19,513 bases of DNA from JBBRNV01 sp038227435 (GCA_038227435.1 JBBRPW010000011.1:1-19513); one strand, 5' to 3'. Positions 8,372-15,240 are shown, counted from the first letter of the stretch. Program-made: numbers and translations. Notes: generated by a model from the sequence alone, not told the origin.

Positions 8372-9214
8372 ATGAATTTTTTACCTACATTAATTAAAAA
8401 TTCAAAAGGAGTTTTAGCAGTCCTTCTCATAGGTTTTTTATTCTTTATTAGCATTATCCCTATCTTTTCAATTCAAACCTTACGGGCAGATACTACCCCT
8501 CCTCCAGAGGTACCTACACAAGCTCCACTTTCAGTACAAGTAACTCCAATAAACAATTTCAATGATTTAATAAAGTCTGCACAAAATCTTCTTAATATCC
8601 TAATTGTTATTTTTGTAGCGTTTGCCACTGTTATTTTTATGTACGGTTTAATAAAGTACACAACTCAATCTGGTGATGCAGAAGGCCTTAAAAAAGCACG
8701 GAGTTATATTATTATGGGAATTATAATTATTACAGCCATGGTAAGTGTGTATGGACTGGTAAATGTTGTTATAAAAACATTTTTCCCCACAGATGAATTA
8801 TTAACTAGTCCTACTGCAATTGTTATTGATTTACCTAAAAACATGCTCGCTTCAGTTACAGATCTATTTACTACACCAAATTCTTTTGCTCAAACAACAG
8901 GTTCAGGTAGTTTTGAAGGAGTAAATAATACCACAGGCGTTAATTCAGTGGCTTCTTTATCTAATTTTATTGTTACCACGATTAATACATTGGTTGTATT
9001 TTTGGTAGGACTTGGAGTTTTCTTCTTTATTTTTGGCTTGGTAAAGTACGCTACTTCAGGAGATGATGAGACTAAAATTAAGGAAGCACGAGATTATATT
9101 GTATACGGCCTTCTCGGTATTGCTATTATGATGACAGTTTGGGGTTTAGTAAAAATTGTTTCTAATACATTCTTCCCAAATCAATATGGTTCAAGTATTC
9201 CACTTTTTAAATAA
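8372..9214 (+). CDS. T4SS pilin-like protein 3, two fused pilin domains
   Basis: The 280-residue protein has a signal or anchor helix (residues about 12-36), a Pro/Thr-rich linker and two complete pilin modules at about 63-138 and 194-268. Each module has two helices around a polar turn (IKYTTQSGDAEGLKKAR; VKYATSGDDETKIKEAR) and ends TFFP. The linker between them contains SFAQTTGSG (171-179), resembling the signal cleavage site SFAQATTPP of gene 4. This suggests that two separate pilin genes fused. It is about twice the size of its relatives. The stop is TAA and the gap to gene 4 is 98 bases. Confidence 0.78.
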   Translation: MNFLPTLIKNSKGVLAVLLIGFLFFISIIPIFSIQTLRADTTPPPEVPTQAPLSVQVTPINNFNDLIKSAQNLLNILIVIFVAFATVIFMYGLIKYTTQSGDAEGLKKARSYIIMGIIIITAMVSVYGLVNVVIKTFFPTDELLTSPTAIVIDLPKNMLASVTDLFTTPNSFAQTTGSGSFEGVNNTTGVNSVASLSNFIVTTINTLVVFLVGLGVFFFIFGLVKYATSGDDETKIKEARDYIVYGLLGIAIMMTVWGLVKIVSNTFFPNQYGSSIPLFK

Positions 9215-9238
9215 TACAGCAGGCCTGTGTACATCATA

Positions 9239-9266
9239 TTGCTGTTAAGGCTCTATTTGATAGAAT
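9239..9266 (+). promoter_or_regulatory. Candidate internal promoter before pilin-like gene 4
   Basis: TTGCTG (9239-9244) and TAGAAT (9261-9266) are 16 bp apart in the 98-bp gap, the largest in the pilin cluster. The predicted leader is about 40 nt. Genes 4 and 5, which lack extra domains, could thus be expressed separately and more strongly, as expected for a major pilin (inference). Confidence 0.4.
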
Positions 9267-9312
9267 AGAAGAGTCTATTAGGTTTATTAATTATTTAATT
9301 GTCAAATATTTC

Positions 9313-9723
9313 ATGAAAAAGTTATTTAGTTTTATTACATTTTTCGCAGCATCACTACTCCCTGTAGTGTCATTTGCTCAGGCAACTACACCACCACCAG
9401 CACCACAACCAGCATTTAGCAGTTTATTTACAAGTCTGACTTCCCTTATTGGTATTATTAACAATCTCGTTATTCCACTTATTATTGGAATTGCTATTGT
9501 TGCCTTTATGTACGGACTTATTAAGTACGTAACATCTGGAGCCGACGAAACAGCACGAACAGAAGCACGAAATACAATTGTTACTGGAATTATTGTAATT
9601 GTAGTAATGGTATCTGTATATGGGTTAGTACGATTCGTACTTAATACATTTGGTTTGGACGCATTGAATAATCAGGGCATTACATCAATTCCCCGAGTTC
9701 CAACTCTGCAAAATCAACCATAA
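9313..9723 (+). CDS. T4SS pilin-like protein 4 (possible major pilin)
   Basis: The 136-residue protein has a clear signal peptide (residues 1-22, VSFA then QATT), a Pro-rich segment and two hydrophobic helices at about 47-72 and 88-113. The turn between them is IKYVTSGADETARTEARN. Overall length and layout match VirB2/TrbC-type pilins most simply of the five. The tail is polar and has no cysteine. It has its own candidate promoter. It ends in TAA, and gene 5 starts 17 bases later. Confidence 0.78.
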   Translation: MKKLFSFITFFAASLLPVVSFAQATTPPPAPQPAFSSLFTSLTSLIGIINNLVIPLIIGIAIVAFMYGLIKYVTSGADETARTEARNTIVTGIIVIVVMVSVYGLVRFVLNTFGLDALNNQGITSIPRVPTLQNQP

Positions 9724-9740
9724 TTTAGACAGAGAATTAT

Positions 9741-10022
9741 ATGACACCAGCAGGTAAACTCATTAGCGCACTTGCAACATATATCTTAAATCCAGTGATT
9801 GGAGTAATGATTGCAGTAGCACTCCTTTATTTCATTTGGGGTGTTGTGCAGTACGTGCGAAACGCTGATGATTCCGCGGCAAGAGAAACCGGTTCACGTC
9901 ATATTATTTATGGAATTATCGGGCTGTTTATCATGATTTCTGCCTTCTCGATTGTTAAAGTGATTTTAAACTCATTTAACTTAACAGAAGGGGTAAATTA
10001 TGTTGATGGAGTGAAAAAATAA
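9741..10022 (+). CDS. T4SS pilin-like protein 5, lacking a signal peptide
   Basis: The 93-residue protein consists only of the pilin module: two hydrophobic helices (about 15-38 and 55-77) around VQYVRNADDSAARETGSR, then a short polar tail. There is no N-terminal signal segment, unlike the four others, so it would insert through its first helix. The turn has NADD in place of SGxD/E. It is last in the array and is followed 26 bases later by the terminator. Confidence 0.72.
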   Translation: MTPAGKLISALATYILNPVIGVMIAVALLYFIWGVVQYVRNADDSAARETGSRHIIYGIIGLFIMISAFSIVKVILNSFNLTEGVNYVDGVKK

Positions 10023-10048
10023 AAGAATTAGATAGGAAACAAATAAAT

Positions 10049-10078
10049 AAAAAAGATCCATTTCTATGGATCTTTTTT
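10049..10078. terminator. Intrinsic terminator ending the pilin operon and the minus-strand tRNA unit
   Basis: A 13-bp perfect stem (10049-10061 with 10066-10078) has a TTCT loop and a six-A/six-T edge, so it can act in both directions. It lies between pilin gene 5 (plus) and tRNA-Leu(UAG) (minus), whose units converge here. Confidence 0.9.
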
Positions 10079-10098
10079 ATTTATCGGTTTGTATTATT

Positions 10099-10183
10099 TG
10101 GTGCGTGAGAGAGGACTCGAACCTCCAACCCTTACGGGACCAGTTCCTAAGACTGGCGCGTATACCAATTCCGCCACTCACGC
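10099..10183 (-). tRNA. tRNA-Leu, anticodon UAG
   Basis: Acceptor GCGTGAG pairs with CTCACGC. The anticodon stem CCAGT/ACTGG encloses CTTAGGA, giving anticodon UAG, which reads CUN leucine codons. A long variable arm (CCCGTAAGGG) is present, as in class II tRNAs, and the T-loop is TTCGAGT. The 3' CCA is encoded (10099-10101). It is last in the minus-strand run, just before the terminator. Confidence 0.95.
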
Positions 10184-10226
10184 GTAAACTAGAATTTAAA
10201 GATATAACAAATTCACAAAAACACAA

Positions 10227-10259
10227 CGTCCCCAGCCAACAAATTGTTGGAAGGGGACG
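10227..10259 (-). terminator. Hairpin terminator after the 88-codon ORF
   Basis: The outer 7-bp stem (10227-10233 with 10253-10259, CGTCCCC/GGGGACG) and inner 5-7-bp stem (10236-10242 with 10244-10250) are separated by a 2x2 internal loop. On the minus strand it lies 11 bases past the ORF stop and is followed by T-rich TTGTGTTTTGTG. It probably terminates or stabilises that transcript. The T run is imperfect, so efficiency is uncertain. Confidence 0.6.
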
Positions 10260-10269
10260 ATTTAAACTA

Positions 10270-10536
10270 TCAGTAGCGGGGGAATTTCCAAGAATCTTCC
10301 AGGTCTTGACCAGCAACGAGTTGGTATGTCCGGTCGACAACCGGTCGATTTTCTTGTTGCGGAAAGGGTGATCTGATTCCATCAAGTGCCGCCATCTCGT
10401 CCTTTTCTCGGGCGTCCTTTTCGAAATCTAGCCAATTTGGAAATTGCCTGCGGATACTGGGATTGTTTTGCCAGTAGAAGTGTCTCTTCCGGAGCTGATC
10501 CGAACGGAGAATTGAGTGGAGTCCAATTGTAGACAT
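10270..10536 (-). CDS. Hypothetical 88-residue protein with foreign base composition
   Basis: No family is recognised. The predicted protein is charged and rich in Arg, Asp, Glu and aromatics (FPNWLDFEKDAREKDEMAAL; ending DSWKFPRY), with no membrane segment and no cysteine. Its GC content is about 50% in the 180 bases I counted, against about 35% nearby. It uses CGG, CTC, CTG, GAC and AAG, which are rarer in neighbouring genes. It lies between tRNA-Leu(UAG) and tRNA-Lys and is followed by a hairpin terminator, which supports a transcribed unit. No ribosome-binding motif precedes ATG 10536. The TGA stop is followed at once by TAG. It could be horizontally acquired, or the region could encode a structured RNA instead. 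Confidence 0.5.
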   Translation of the reverse strand: MSTIGLHSILRSDQLRKRHFYWQNNPSIRRQFPNWLDFEKDAREKDEMAALDGIRSPFPQQENRPVVDRTYQLVAGQDLEDSWKFPRY

Positions 10537-10657
10537 GAGTATTAGGTTGTGGGGAGGTTATCTGGGTCTCAGATGATTACGAAGATCGAAGTCATCTAGA
10601 GGGGAATATAACGTAAACTAAATAAACTTTCAACTTTGTTTACTGTGTGTTTTCTTG

Positions 10658-10730
10658 TGCACCCACCAGGATTCGAACCTGGGACCATCTCCTTAAGAGG
10701 GAGCCGCTCTACCAACTGAGCTATGGATGC
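10658..10730 (-). tRNA. tRNA-Lys, anticodon CUU
   Basis: Acceptor GCATCCA pairs with TGGGTGC (one G-U). The D-stem is GCTC/GAGC, anticodon loop CTCTTAA gives CUU (lysine AAG), and the T-arm is CCAGG-TTCGAAT-CCTGG. The first anticodon-stem pair is a G-A mismatch (27-43). CCA is not encoded (the 3' sequence reads ACAA), so a CCA-adding enzyme is needed. Confidence 0.93.
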
Positions 10731-10734
10731 AGTC

Positions 10735-10816
10735 ATAATCTTTTCTTTTTCACTAAGTCCTCGGAAGTTTTCTTCAATGAAAACTTCCTGCGAAATCGTT
10801 CAAAACAAAAGATTAT
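10735..10816. repeat. 82-bp nested inverted repeat between two tRNA genes
   Basis: Outer arms of 15 bases (10735-10749 and 10802-10816) pair with a single C-C mismatch. Inside, a perfect 10-bp hairpin (10763-10772 with 10779-10788, GGAAGTTTTC/GAAAACTTCC) has a six-base loop. The 13-base stretches between the two stems pair only partly. It may be a degenerate miniature palindromic element or a processing structure in the tRNA transcript. There is no T run, so it is not a typical terminator. Confidence 0.7.
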
Positions 10817-10845
10817 TCCTTTAAATTACCTTACGATAATTAGGG

Positions 10846-10927
10846 TGCCCGGAGTGGGAATCGAACCCACATCCCTTTCGAGACACGATTTTAAGTCGTG
10901 CGCGTATACCGGTTCCGCCATCCGGGC
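10846..10927 (-). tRNA. tRNA-Leu, anticodon UAA
   Basis: Acceptor GCCCGGA pairs with TCCGGGC. The anticodon stem CACGA/TCGTG encloses CTTAAAA, giving UAA (UUA/UUG leucine). The long variable arm is TCTCGAAAGGGA and the T-loop is TTCGATT. After A73 the genome reads CCC, so the CCA end is not encoded. Confidence 0.95.
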
Positions 10928-11006
10928 AATGTTTATTTATTATTTTAAATAGAGTTTATTTCTATTCAAAATTAAAGTATCAAATTTTCAAAAATATTAC
11001 TATTTC

Positions 11007-11082
11007 TGGAGGCTCAGGCCGGGGTCGAACCGGCGCATGTCAGTTTTGCAAACTGATGCGTTAACCACTTCGCCACTGAGCC
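11007..11082 (-). tRNA. tRNA-Cys, anticodon GCA
   Basis: Acceptor GGCTCAG pairs with CTGAGCC. The anticodon stem TCAGT/ACTGA encloses TTGCAAA, giving GCA. The T-arm is GCCGG-TTCGACC-CCGGC. Discriminator U73, the cysteine identity base, is followed by an encoded CCA. It lies 46 bases downstream of rbfA and is probably transcribed from the infB-rbfA promoter. Confidence 0.95.
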
Positions 11083-11128
11083 ATTGGTCTATGTGATATT
11101 TCTAACACAGTCTTACCGCCCTCATATC

Positions 11129-11452
11129 TTATATCGATTGGCTTAAATCTTCAATGATTTGGCGATTCTTTTCACCCTTATCAATTGCTACATCCATGAA
11201 AGGAATTCGGCCCATTTTGGCATGAACCATTACGTATTGCCGAATATCATTTCGTTTTCGCTTTAAAAAATCAAGAGCAGCGTCTTGTTTTGAGTCGGGG
11301 AGTACCGACACAAAAAGCATTGCTCGGCTTCCTTTCGCGCTCAATACCACTTTGGTAAGGGTAATGAGCGAAGCGGGAGTAGCTTCTCGGTTAATATAGT
11401 CAGCTGCAAGGCGACTAATGAGGGACATAATTTTTTCATCTCGTTGTGACAT
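11129..11452 (-). CDS. rbfA: Ribosome-binding factor A
   Basis: The 107-residue protein matches RbfA, a KH-fold factor that binds the 30S subunit and helps mature the 5' end of 16S rRNA. Visible family features are the N-terminal helices with RDEKIMSLISRLAADYINRE, the strand ITLTKVVLS, AMLFVSVLP, and the C-terminal block RIPFMDVAIDKGEKNRQIIE (usually RxxPxxxFxxDxxxxxxxxI). The length is normal for the family. It lies 44 bases after infB on the same strand, an order conserved in many bacteria, which supports the call. The stop is TAA. Confidence 0.85.
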   Translation of the reverse strand: MSQRDEKIMSLISRLAADYINREATPASLITLTKVVLSAKGSRAMLFVSVLPDSKQDAALDFLKRKRNDIRQYVMVHAKMGRIPFMDVAIDKGEKNRQIIEDLSQSI

Positions 11453-11496
11453 ATTTTATTTTTTGAGTTCTGTTTTTATTTGCTTTTTTGCCCGCT

Positions 11497-13131
11497 TTAT
11501 TTCATATCAACTTCTTGCTCAGTTAAAGCAACTATGTAATCTCCAGGAGCAAGTTCAATTTTAGATTCAATCATTGTTCCGAATTCTAAACCTTCTCCGA
11601 CTTCGCTCGTTTTATTTTTAGCTTGCTGTAATTCTCGTACACGACCCTTTCCAATTTCAGAATCTCGTCGCATTACAATCACTTCGCTATTTAATTTGAT
11701 GTTTCCAACTTCAACACGCCCTCCAACCACTTGTTTATCTTTATTTACACTAAATATTTTCAAAATTTTAGCTTTTCCCGTTTCAACAATAGCCATTTTT
11801 TTAGGCGTCACATTTTTAATGTGCTCAGCTAACCATTCACCTAATTTATAAATAATATCGAAGGTTTGAACAATAGTTCCTGTCCGTTCTGCCATATCTC
11901 GCGCAGATGCGTCTACTTTCGAATTAAAGCCCACTATAACGGTTTTAGCGTCAGCTTGAGCTGCTTTCACATCGTTCTCGCTAATATCTCCTACGCCTGC
12001 TGTAACCACATTAAAGGCATAGTGTTCGTTCTCAATTTTATTTAGTTCATGTTTAATTGCATCAATTACTCCAACGCTTTCAGCTCGAATAATAAGAGGA
12101 AGTTTAAATTGAGTATCAGCGGCCACACCTCCTAATCCTCCTAAATGTTTTGCAGCATCTGGGCCATTTTTTGTTGAAAGCGCTCGGGCAGCATCAGCTT
12201 TTACTTCGGTATTAATTGCAACTTTAGCCTCGGCTTCTTTTTTATTAGCAACTACTTCAAAACTTTCTCCAAGAGCGGGGATTTCACTAAAACCAATTAC
12301 ACGAACAGGAGTTGATGCTTCAGCGTTTTCAATTCGTTTTCCAGCAAAACTTTCGAGTAATCGAACAGGTGCAATTGATTTACCGGCAACTATATAATCA
12401 CCAATCTTAATTGATCCATTCTTAATAATAAGTGTTGCTGAAATTCCTTTTGCCTTATCGCGATGAGCTTCAATTACAAGTCCTGTTGCTTTTAGTGTTG
12501 GATCGTAGGTAATTTCTTCAAGTTCAATGGCAAGTAAAATAGTATCGAGTAATTCGGGCACCCCGTCACCTTTTTTAGCAGAAATATTTACCGAAGGAAT
12601 ATCTCCACCATAGCTTTCAACTAAAATTTCGTGTTCAGCCAGTGTTTGTTTTGTTTTTTCAATATTGGCAGTCGGCTTATCAATTTTGTTGATTGCAACG
12701 ATGTAGGGGATTTTAGCTTCTTTAATGGCTTTAAGTGCGTCGAGTGTTTGTGGCTTTACTCCGTCTTCAGCAGATACAACAAGCACTGCAATGTCTCCAA
12801 CGCGCGCACCTTGCCCCCGAAGAGTTTGAAAGGCTTCGTGTCCAGGCGTATCAATAAAGGTAATTCTCTGTGATCGAGCAGGCCCATCTTTAGATTCTGC
12901 TATTTCATGCACAATTTCATACGCTGTCATCTTTTGAGTAATTCCTCCTACCTCAGCGTCTACAATATTTGTATGTCGAATATAATCGAGAAGCGTAGAC
13001 TTTCCGTGGTCAATATGACCTAAAATAACAACAACAGGGGGACGAGCAATTAATGATGTTTTAATTGTTTCAGGAACACTTTTTTCAGGAGCACTCTTTG
13101 GTTTCGTTGTTTTAGTTATTTTGGTAGCCAT
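11497..13131 (-). CDS. infB: Translation initiation factor IF-2 (short form)
   Basis: From ATG 13131 the protein is 544 residues. An upstream ATG at 13167 would add 12 hydrophobic residues (WYFLFLNLSIP) and is less likely. The GTPase domain shows G1 GHIDHGKS (38-45; Ile and Ser replace the usual Val and Thr), G2 GGITQKMTAYEI, G3 DTPGHEAF (94-101), G4 NKID (148-151) and G5 SAKKGDG. Domains II-IV follow, ending in the C-terminal beta-barrel with GGRVEVGNIKLNSEVIVMRR. Only about 30 residues precede the G-domain, so the large N-terminal region of E. coli IF-2 is missing, as in many small genomes. It delivers initiator fMet-tRNA to the 30S subunit. It is in an operon with rbfA and has no Shine-Dalgarno motif. 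Confidence 0.93.
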   Translation of the reverse strand: MATKITKTTKPKSAPEKSVPETIKTSLIARPPVVVILGHIDHGKSTLLDYIRHTNIVDAEVGGITQKMTAYEIVHEIAESKDGPARSQRITFIDTPGHEAFQTLRGQGARVGDIAVLVVSAEDGVKPQTLDALKAIKEAKIPYIVAINKIDKPTANIEKTKQTLAEHEILVESYGGDIPSVNISAKKGDGVPELLDTILLAIELEEITYDPTLKATGLVIEAHRDKAKGISATLIIKNGSIKIGDYIVAGKSIAPVRLLESFAGKRIENAEASTPVRVIGFSEIPALGESFEVVANKKEAEAKVAINTEVKADAARALSTKNGPDAAKHLGGLGGVAADTQFKLPLIIRAESVGVIDAIKHELNKIENEHYAFNVVTAGVGDISENDVKAAQADAKTVIVGFNSKVDASARDMAERTGTIVQTFDIIYKLGEWLAEHIKNVTPKKMAIVETGKAKILKIFSVNKDKQVVGGRVEVGNIKLNSEVIVMRRDSEIGKGRVRELQQAKNKTSEVGEGLEFGTMIESKIELAPGDYIVALTEQEVDMK

Positions 13132-13192
13132 GGGTATAGATAGATTGAGAAATAAAAAATACCACAAAAAACGGCTTTATACAAGCAGATTT

Positions 13193-13222
13193 TTGAAATA
13201 TGTGTTAATCTGGGCCTATTAA
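13193..13222 (+). promoter_or_regulatory. Promoter of cysteine desulfurase gene
   Basis: TTGAAA (13193-13198) and TATTAA (13217-13222) are 18 bp apart, predicting a leader of about five bases before ATG 13234. A second perfect TATAAT (13228-13233) touches the ATG and would start inside the coding region, so it is less likely to be the -10. Confidence 0.5.
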
Positions 13223-13233
13223 TTGAATATAAT

Positions 13234-14496
13234 ATGTTCAAACGAATTTTTGGTAAAAAAAGAATTTATTTAGATTTTGCTTCAGTGACCCCGCTTGATA
13301 TTGAAGTAGTAAAGGCCATGAAGCCTTTTTTAGTTGATTACATAGGAAACGCTTCTTCTATATATAGAGAGGGAGTTGATGCTGCAAAAACGTTAGAACA
13401 AGCAAAAAAAGAAATTGGTGAAATATTGGGAACTCCTGCTGACACAGTTGTAATTACTTCAGGCGGTACCGAATCGAATAATTTAGTAATTTTAGGAACA
13501 TATGAATTGGCAATTAAACATGGAATTGCGAAACCGCATTTCATTACAACTCAAATTGAACATTCATCAGTTCTAAAAGTATTTAAACATCTTGAATCAA
13601 AAGGTGCGAAAGTAAGTTATGTTGCACCAAATGAATTTGGAGTAGTAGACGAAAAAGAAATTGAGAAACATTTAAAAAATGAAACTGTGTTGGTTTCAGT
13701 GATGTATGTTAATAACGAAATTGGAACGATACAGCCGATTAAAGAAATTTCTCGGGCCGTCCGGCTTTTTAAATTAGAAAAAAATAAAAGCAAAGCTCAA
13801 AATCAAAACAAAGATCAAAATACGATCGAAAATGTGAATTCAAACATAGATTCGCCAAATTTTCCTTATATTCATTCAGATGCGAGCCAAGCGGTGTGCG
13901 ATATGCACATTAGTGCGCTCAATTTAGAATTAGATTTTCTCACAATAGACGGGCTTAAAATGTATGGGCCAAGAGGAGCTGGGATATTAATTAAGCGTAG
14001 ATCAGCAAAGTTAGAGCCAATTATGTTCGGAGGTGGTCAAGAATATGGCTTTAGACCGGGAACTGAACATATTGCAAATGCTGTAGGCCTCGCCGCAGCT
14101 CTAAAAATTGCAAAAAAATATTTAGATGAGGGCTTTTTGCAGATTAAAAATAAAAAATTAGGCGATTATTTAAAACAAGGACTTAAAACAATTTTTCCAA
14201 ATTCTACAATAAACGGGGAAGGGTTTGGTGTTGATCGAATTGTGAATGTTTGTATTCCAGGTATTGATGCAGAATATTGGGTGATTTTGCTCGATAAAGA
14301 GGGAATTGCTTGCTCATTTGTAAGCTCGTGTCAGAACGTTAATGATGATTCATCATCGTACGTCCTCAAAGCAATGAATAAAAAAGAGTGCGCATTATCA
14401 TCACTTAGATTTTCAATAGGAAGAAACACAACAAAAAGTGAAATTAGAATATTACTCAGTGCACTTTACAAGTTATCCACAGAATATAGGCTTTAA
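13234..14496 (+). CDS. Cysteine desulfurase (IscS/NifS-like), PLP-dependent
   Basis: The 420-residue fold-type I aminotransferase is of the NifS/IscS group, which removes sulfur from cysteine for Fe-S clusters or tRNA thiolation. Recognisable parts are YLDFASVTPLD, GNASSIY, SGGTESNN (76-83), catalytic-loop His110 (IEHSSV), VNNEIGTIQ, Asp216 and Gln219 (HSDASQ), the PLP lysine Lys242 (DGLKMYGPRG), GGGQEYGFRPGT, and the candidate persulfide Cys366 (FVSSCQN) before SSYVL. The usual SGHK around the lysine reads DGLK. An Asn/Lys/Gln-rich insertion at 181-209 lies on the surface loop before HSDASQ. No iscU or tRNA-thiolation partner is adjacent. It could be IscS or a CPR variant serving MnmA/ThiI; the gene symbol is left open. 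Confidence 0.88.
   Translation: MFKRIFGKKRIYLDFASVTPLDIEVVKAMKPFLVDYIGNASSIYREGVDAAKTLEQAKKEIGEILGTPADTVVITSGGTESNNLVILGTYELAIKHGIAKPHFITTQIEHSSVLKVFKHLESKGAKVSYVAPNEFGVVDEKEIEKHLKNETVLVSVMYVNNEIGTIQPIKEISRAVRLFKLEKNKSKAQNQNKDQNTIENVNSNIDSPNFPYIHSDASQAVCDMHISALNLELDFLTIDGLKMYGPRGAGILIKRRSAKLEPIMFGGGQEYGFRPGTEHIANAVGLAAALKIAKKYLDEGFLQIKNKKLGDYLKQGLKTIFPNSTINGEGFGVDRIVNVCIPGIDAEYWVILLDKEGIACSFVSSCQNVNDDSSSYVLKAMNKKECALSSLRFSIGRNTTKSEIRILLSALYKLSTEYRL
14473..14481. other. Perfect DnaA-box 9-mer inside the cysteine desulfurase 3' end
   Basis: TTATCCACA matches the consensus DnaA box. It lies in coding sequence. A second copy, inverted, is at 19140-19148. A single box is not an origin; it may be chance or a titration site. 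Confidence 0.3.
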
Positions 14497-14518
14497 AAAT
14501 TCTCTATTGGTGTTTCAT

Positions 14519-14527
14519 TGTTATAAT
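14519..14527 (+). promoter_or_regulatory. Extended -10 promoter of secreted protein A, leaderless geometry
   Basis: TGTTATAAT (14519-14527) is a consensus extended -10 (TGnTATAAT). It ends six bases before ATG 14534, so transcription would start at the start codon. No clear -35 is needed with an extended -10. It supports choosing 14534 rather than the in-frame ATG at 14438, which overlaps the upstream gene. Confidence 0.65.
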
Positions 14528-14533
14528 AACTTT

Positions 14534-15202
14534 ATGAAAAAAATGTTATTTAAAAAATTAGCTCAAGCAACGATTCTTGCGCTCGTATTCACGTTAATCG
14601 TACCATTCGCTTACCAAGCTTCTTTACCAAAAACAGCCATTGCGGCGACAGCCACAGGTTCATCTGTAATTACCCTTAACGTTACAACGGGAATTACAAT
14701 TAACAGTACAGCAACAAGTTCAACTATGAGTCAAACAATTGGAGTTGGAGCAGATAACGCAACAGCATCAACAACTTGGATTGTTCGTACAAACAATGTT
14801 CTCGGATATACACTTTCAGTAAATTCAACTTCAACTCCAGCAATGCGAGTAGACGCTTCAACAACAATTCCTAATTATGTTCCAGCAGTTGCAAATACTC
14901 CTGAAAACTGGACAGTAGCATCTGGAACATATAAGTTCGGTTACTCAGCTTTTGGAACTCGAGTTCCAACTGCAACATGGGGAACGGACACAGACTGTAA
15001 CGGAACAACAATTAATGACTGGAGTCCAACACTTAAGTACTTGGATGCTTCAACTACCGCAAGACAAATAGCAACGTTTGGAGCTACAACAACAACAGCC
15101 GGAGATTCAGCAACGGTATGTTACGCGGTTCAACAAAGTGGATCTTATATCCCTTCAGGTGTATATCAAGCAACAATCGTTGCTACAGCAGTGACATTGT
15201 AA
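14534..15202 (+). CDS. Secreted beta-rich surface protein A (WxL-like fold, inferred)
   Basis: The 222-residue protein has a signal peptide (basic start, hydrophobic residues 10-29, likely cleavage near TAIAATA at 34-40). The mature part is rich in Thr/Ser/Ala with regular beta-strand patterning. It includes TTWIVRTNNVLGYTLSVN (W82), ENWTVASGTYKFGYSAFG and the closing IPSGVYQATIVATAV. Two cysteines (155, 196) could form a disulfide. The W-x-V strand followed by GYTLSV, and the end [P]SGxYxATI, resemble the WxL domain of Firmicute surface proteins, though the motif is not exact. The nearby DUF916-like gene strengthens this. It is nearly duplicated by the gene at 15341. It is monocistronic, with a terminator 38 bases after the TAA. 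Confidence 0.72.
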   Translation: MKKMLFKKLAQATILALVFTLIVPFAYQASLPKTAIAATATGSSVITLNVTTGITINSTATSSTMSQTIGVGADNATASTTWIVRTNNVLGYTLSVNSTSTPAMRVDASTTIPNYVPAVANTPENWTVASGTYKFGYSAFGTRVPTATWGTDTDCNGTTINDWSPTLKYLDASTTARQIATFGATTTTAGDSATVCYAVQQSGSYIPSGVYQATIVATAVTL

Positions 15203-15240
15203 TCGATTCAGTTTCTCAGGTAAATTAAATTACATTTTTT

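Noticed and set aside
7289..10022. CRISPR array or transposon in the window
   Set aside because: The repetitive appearance of the pilin region is at protein level only; no regularly spaced direct repeats, transposase genes or terminal inverted repeats with target duplications were seen.
10560..10640. tmRNA or other known structured RNA in the GC-rich island
   Set aside because: No tRNA-like end or tag reading frame could be found; an ORF with a terminator explains it better.
10647..10952. Plus-strand ORFs across the tRNA genes (10647-10952 and 10066-10371)
   Set aside because: They read the antisense of tRNA genes; phrases such as RIRTWDHLLKREPLYQLSYG and VPGVGIEPTSLS are the well-known false proteins produced that way.
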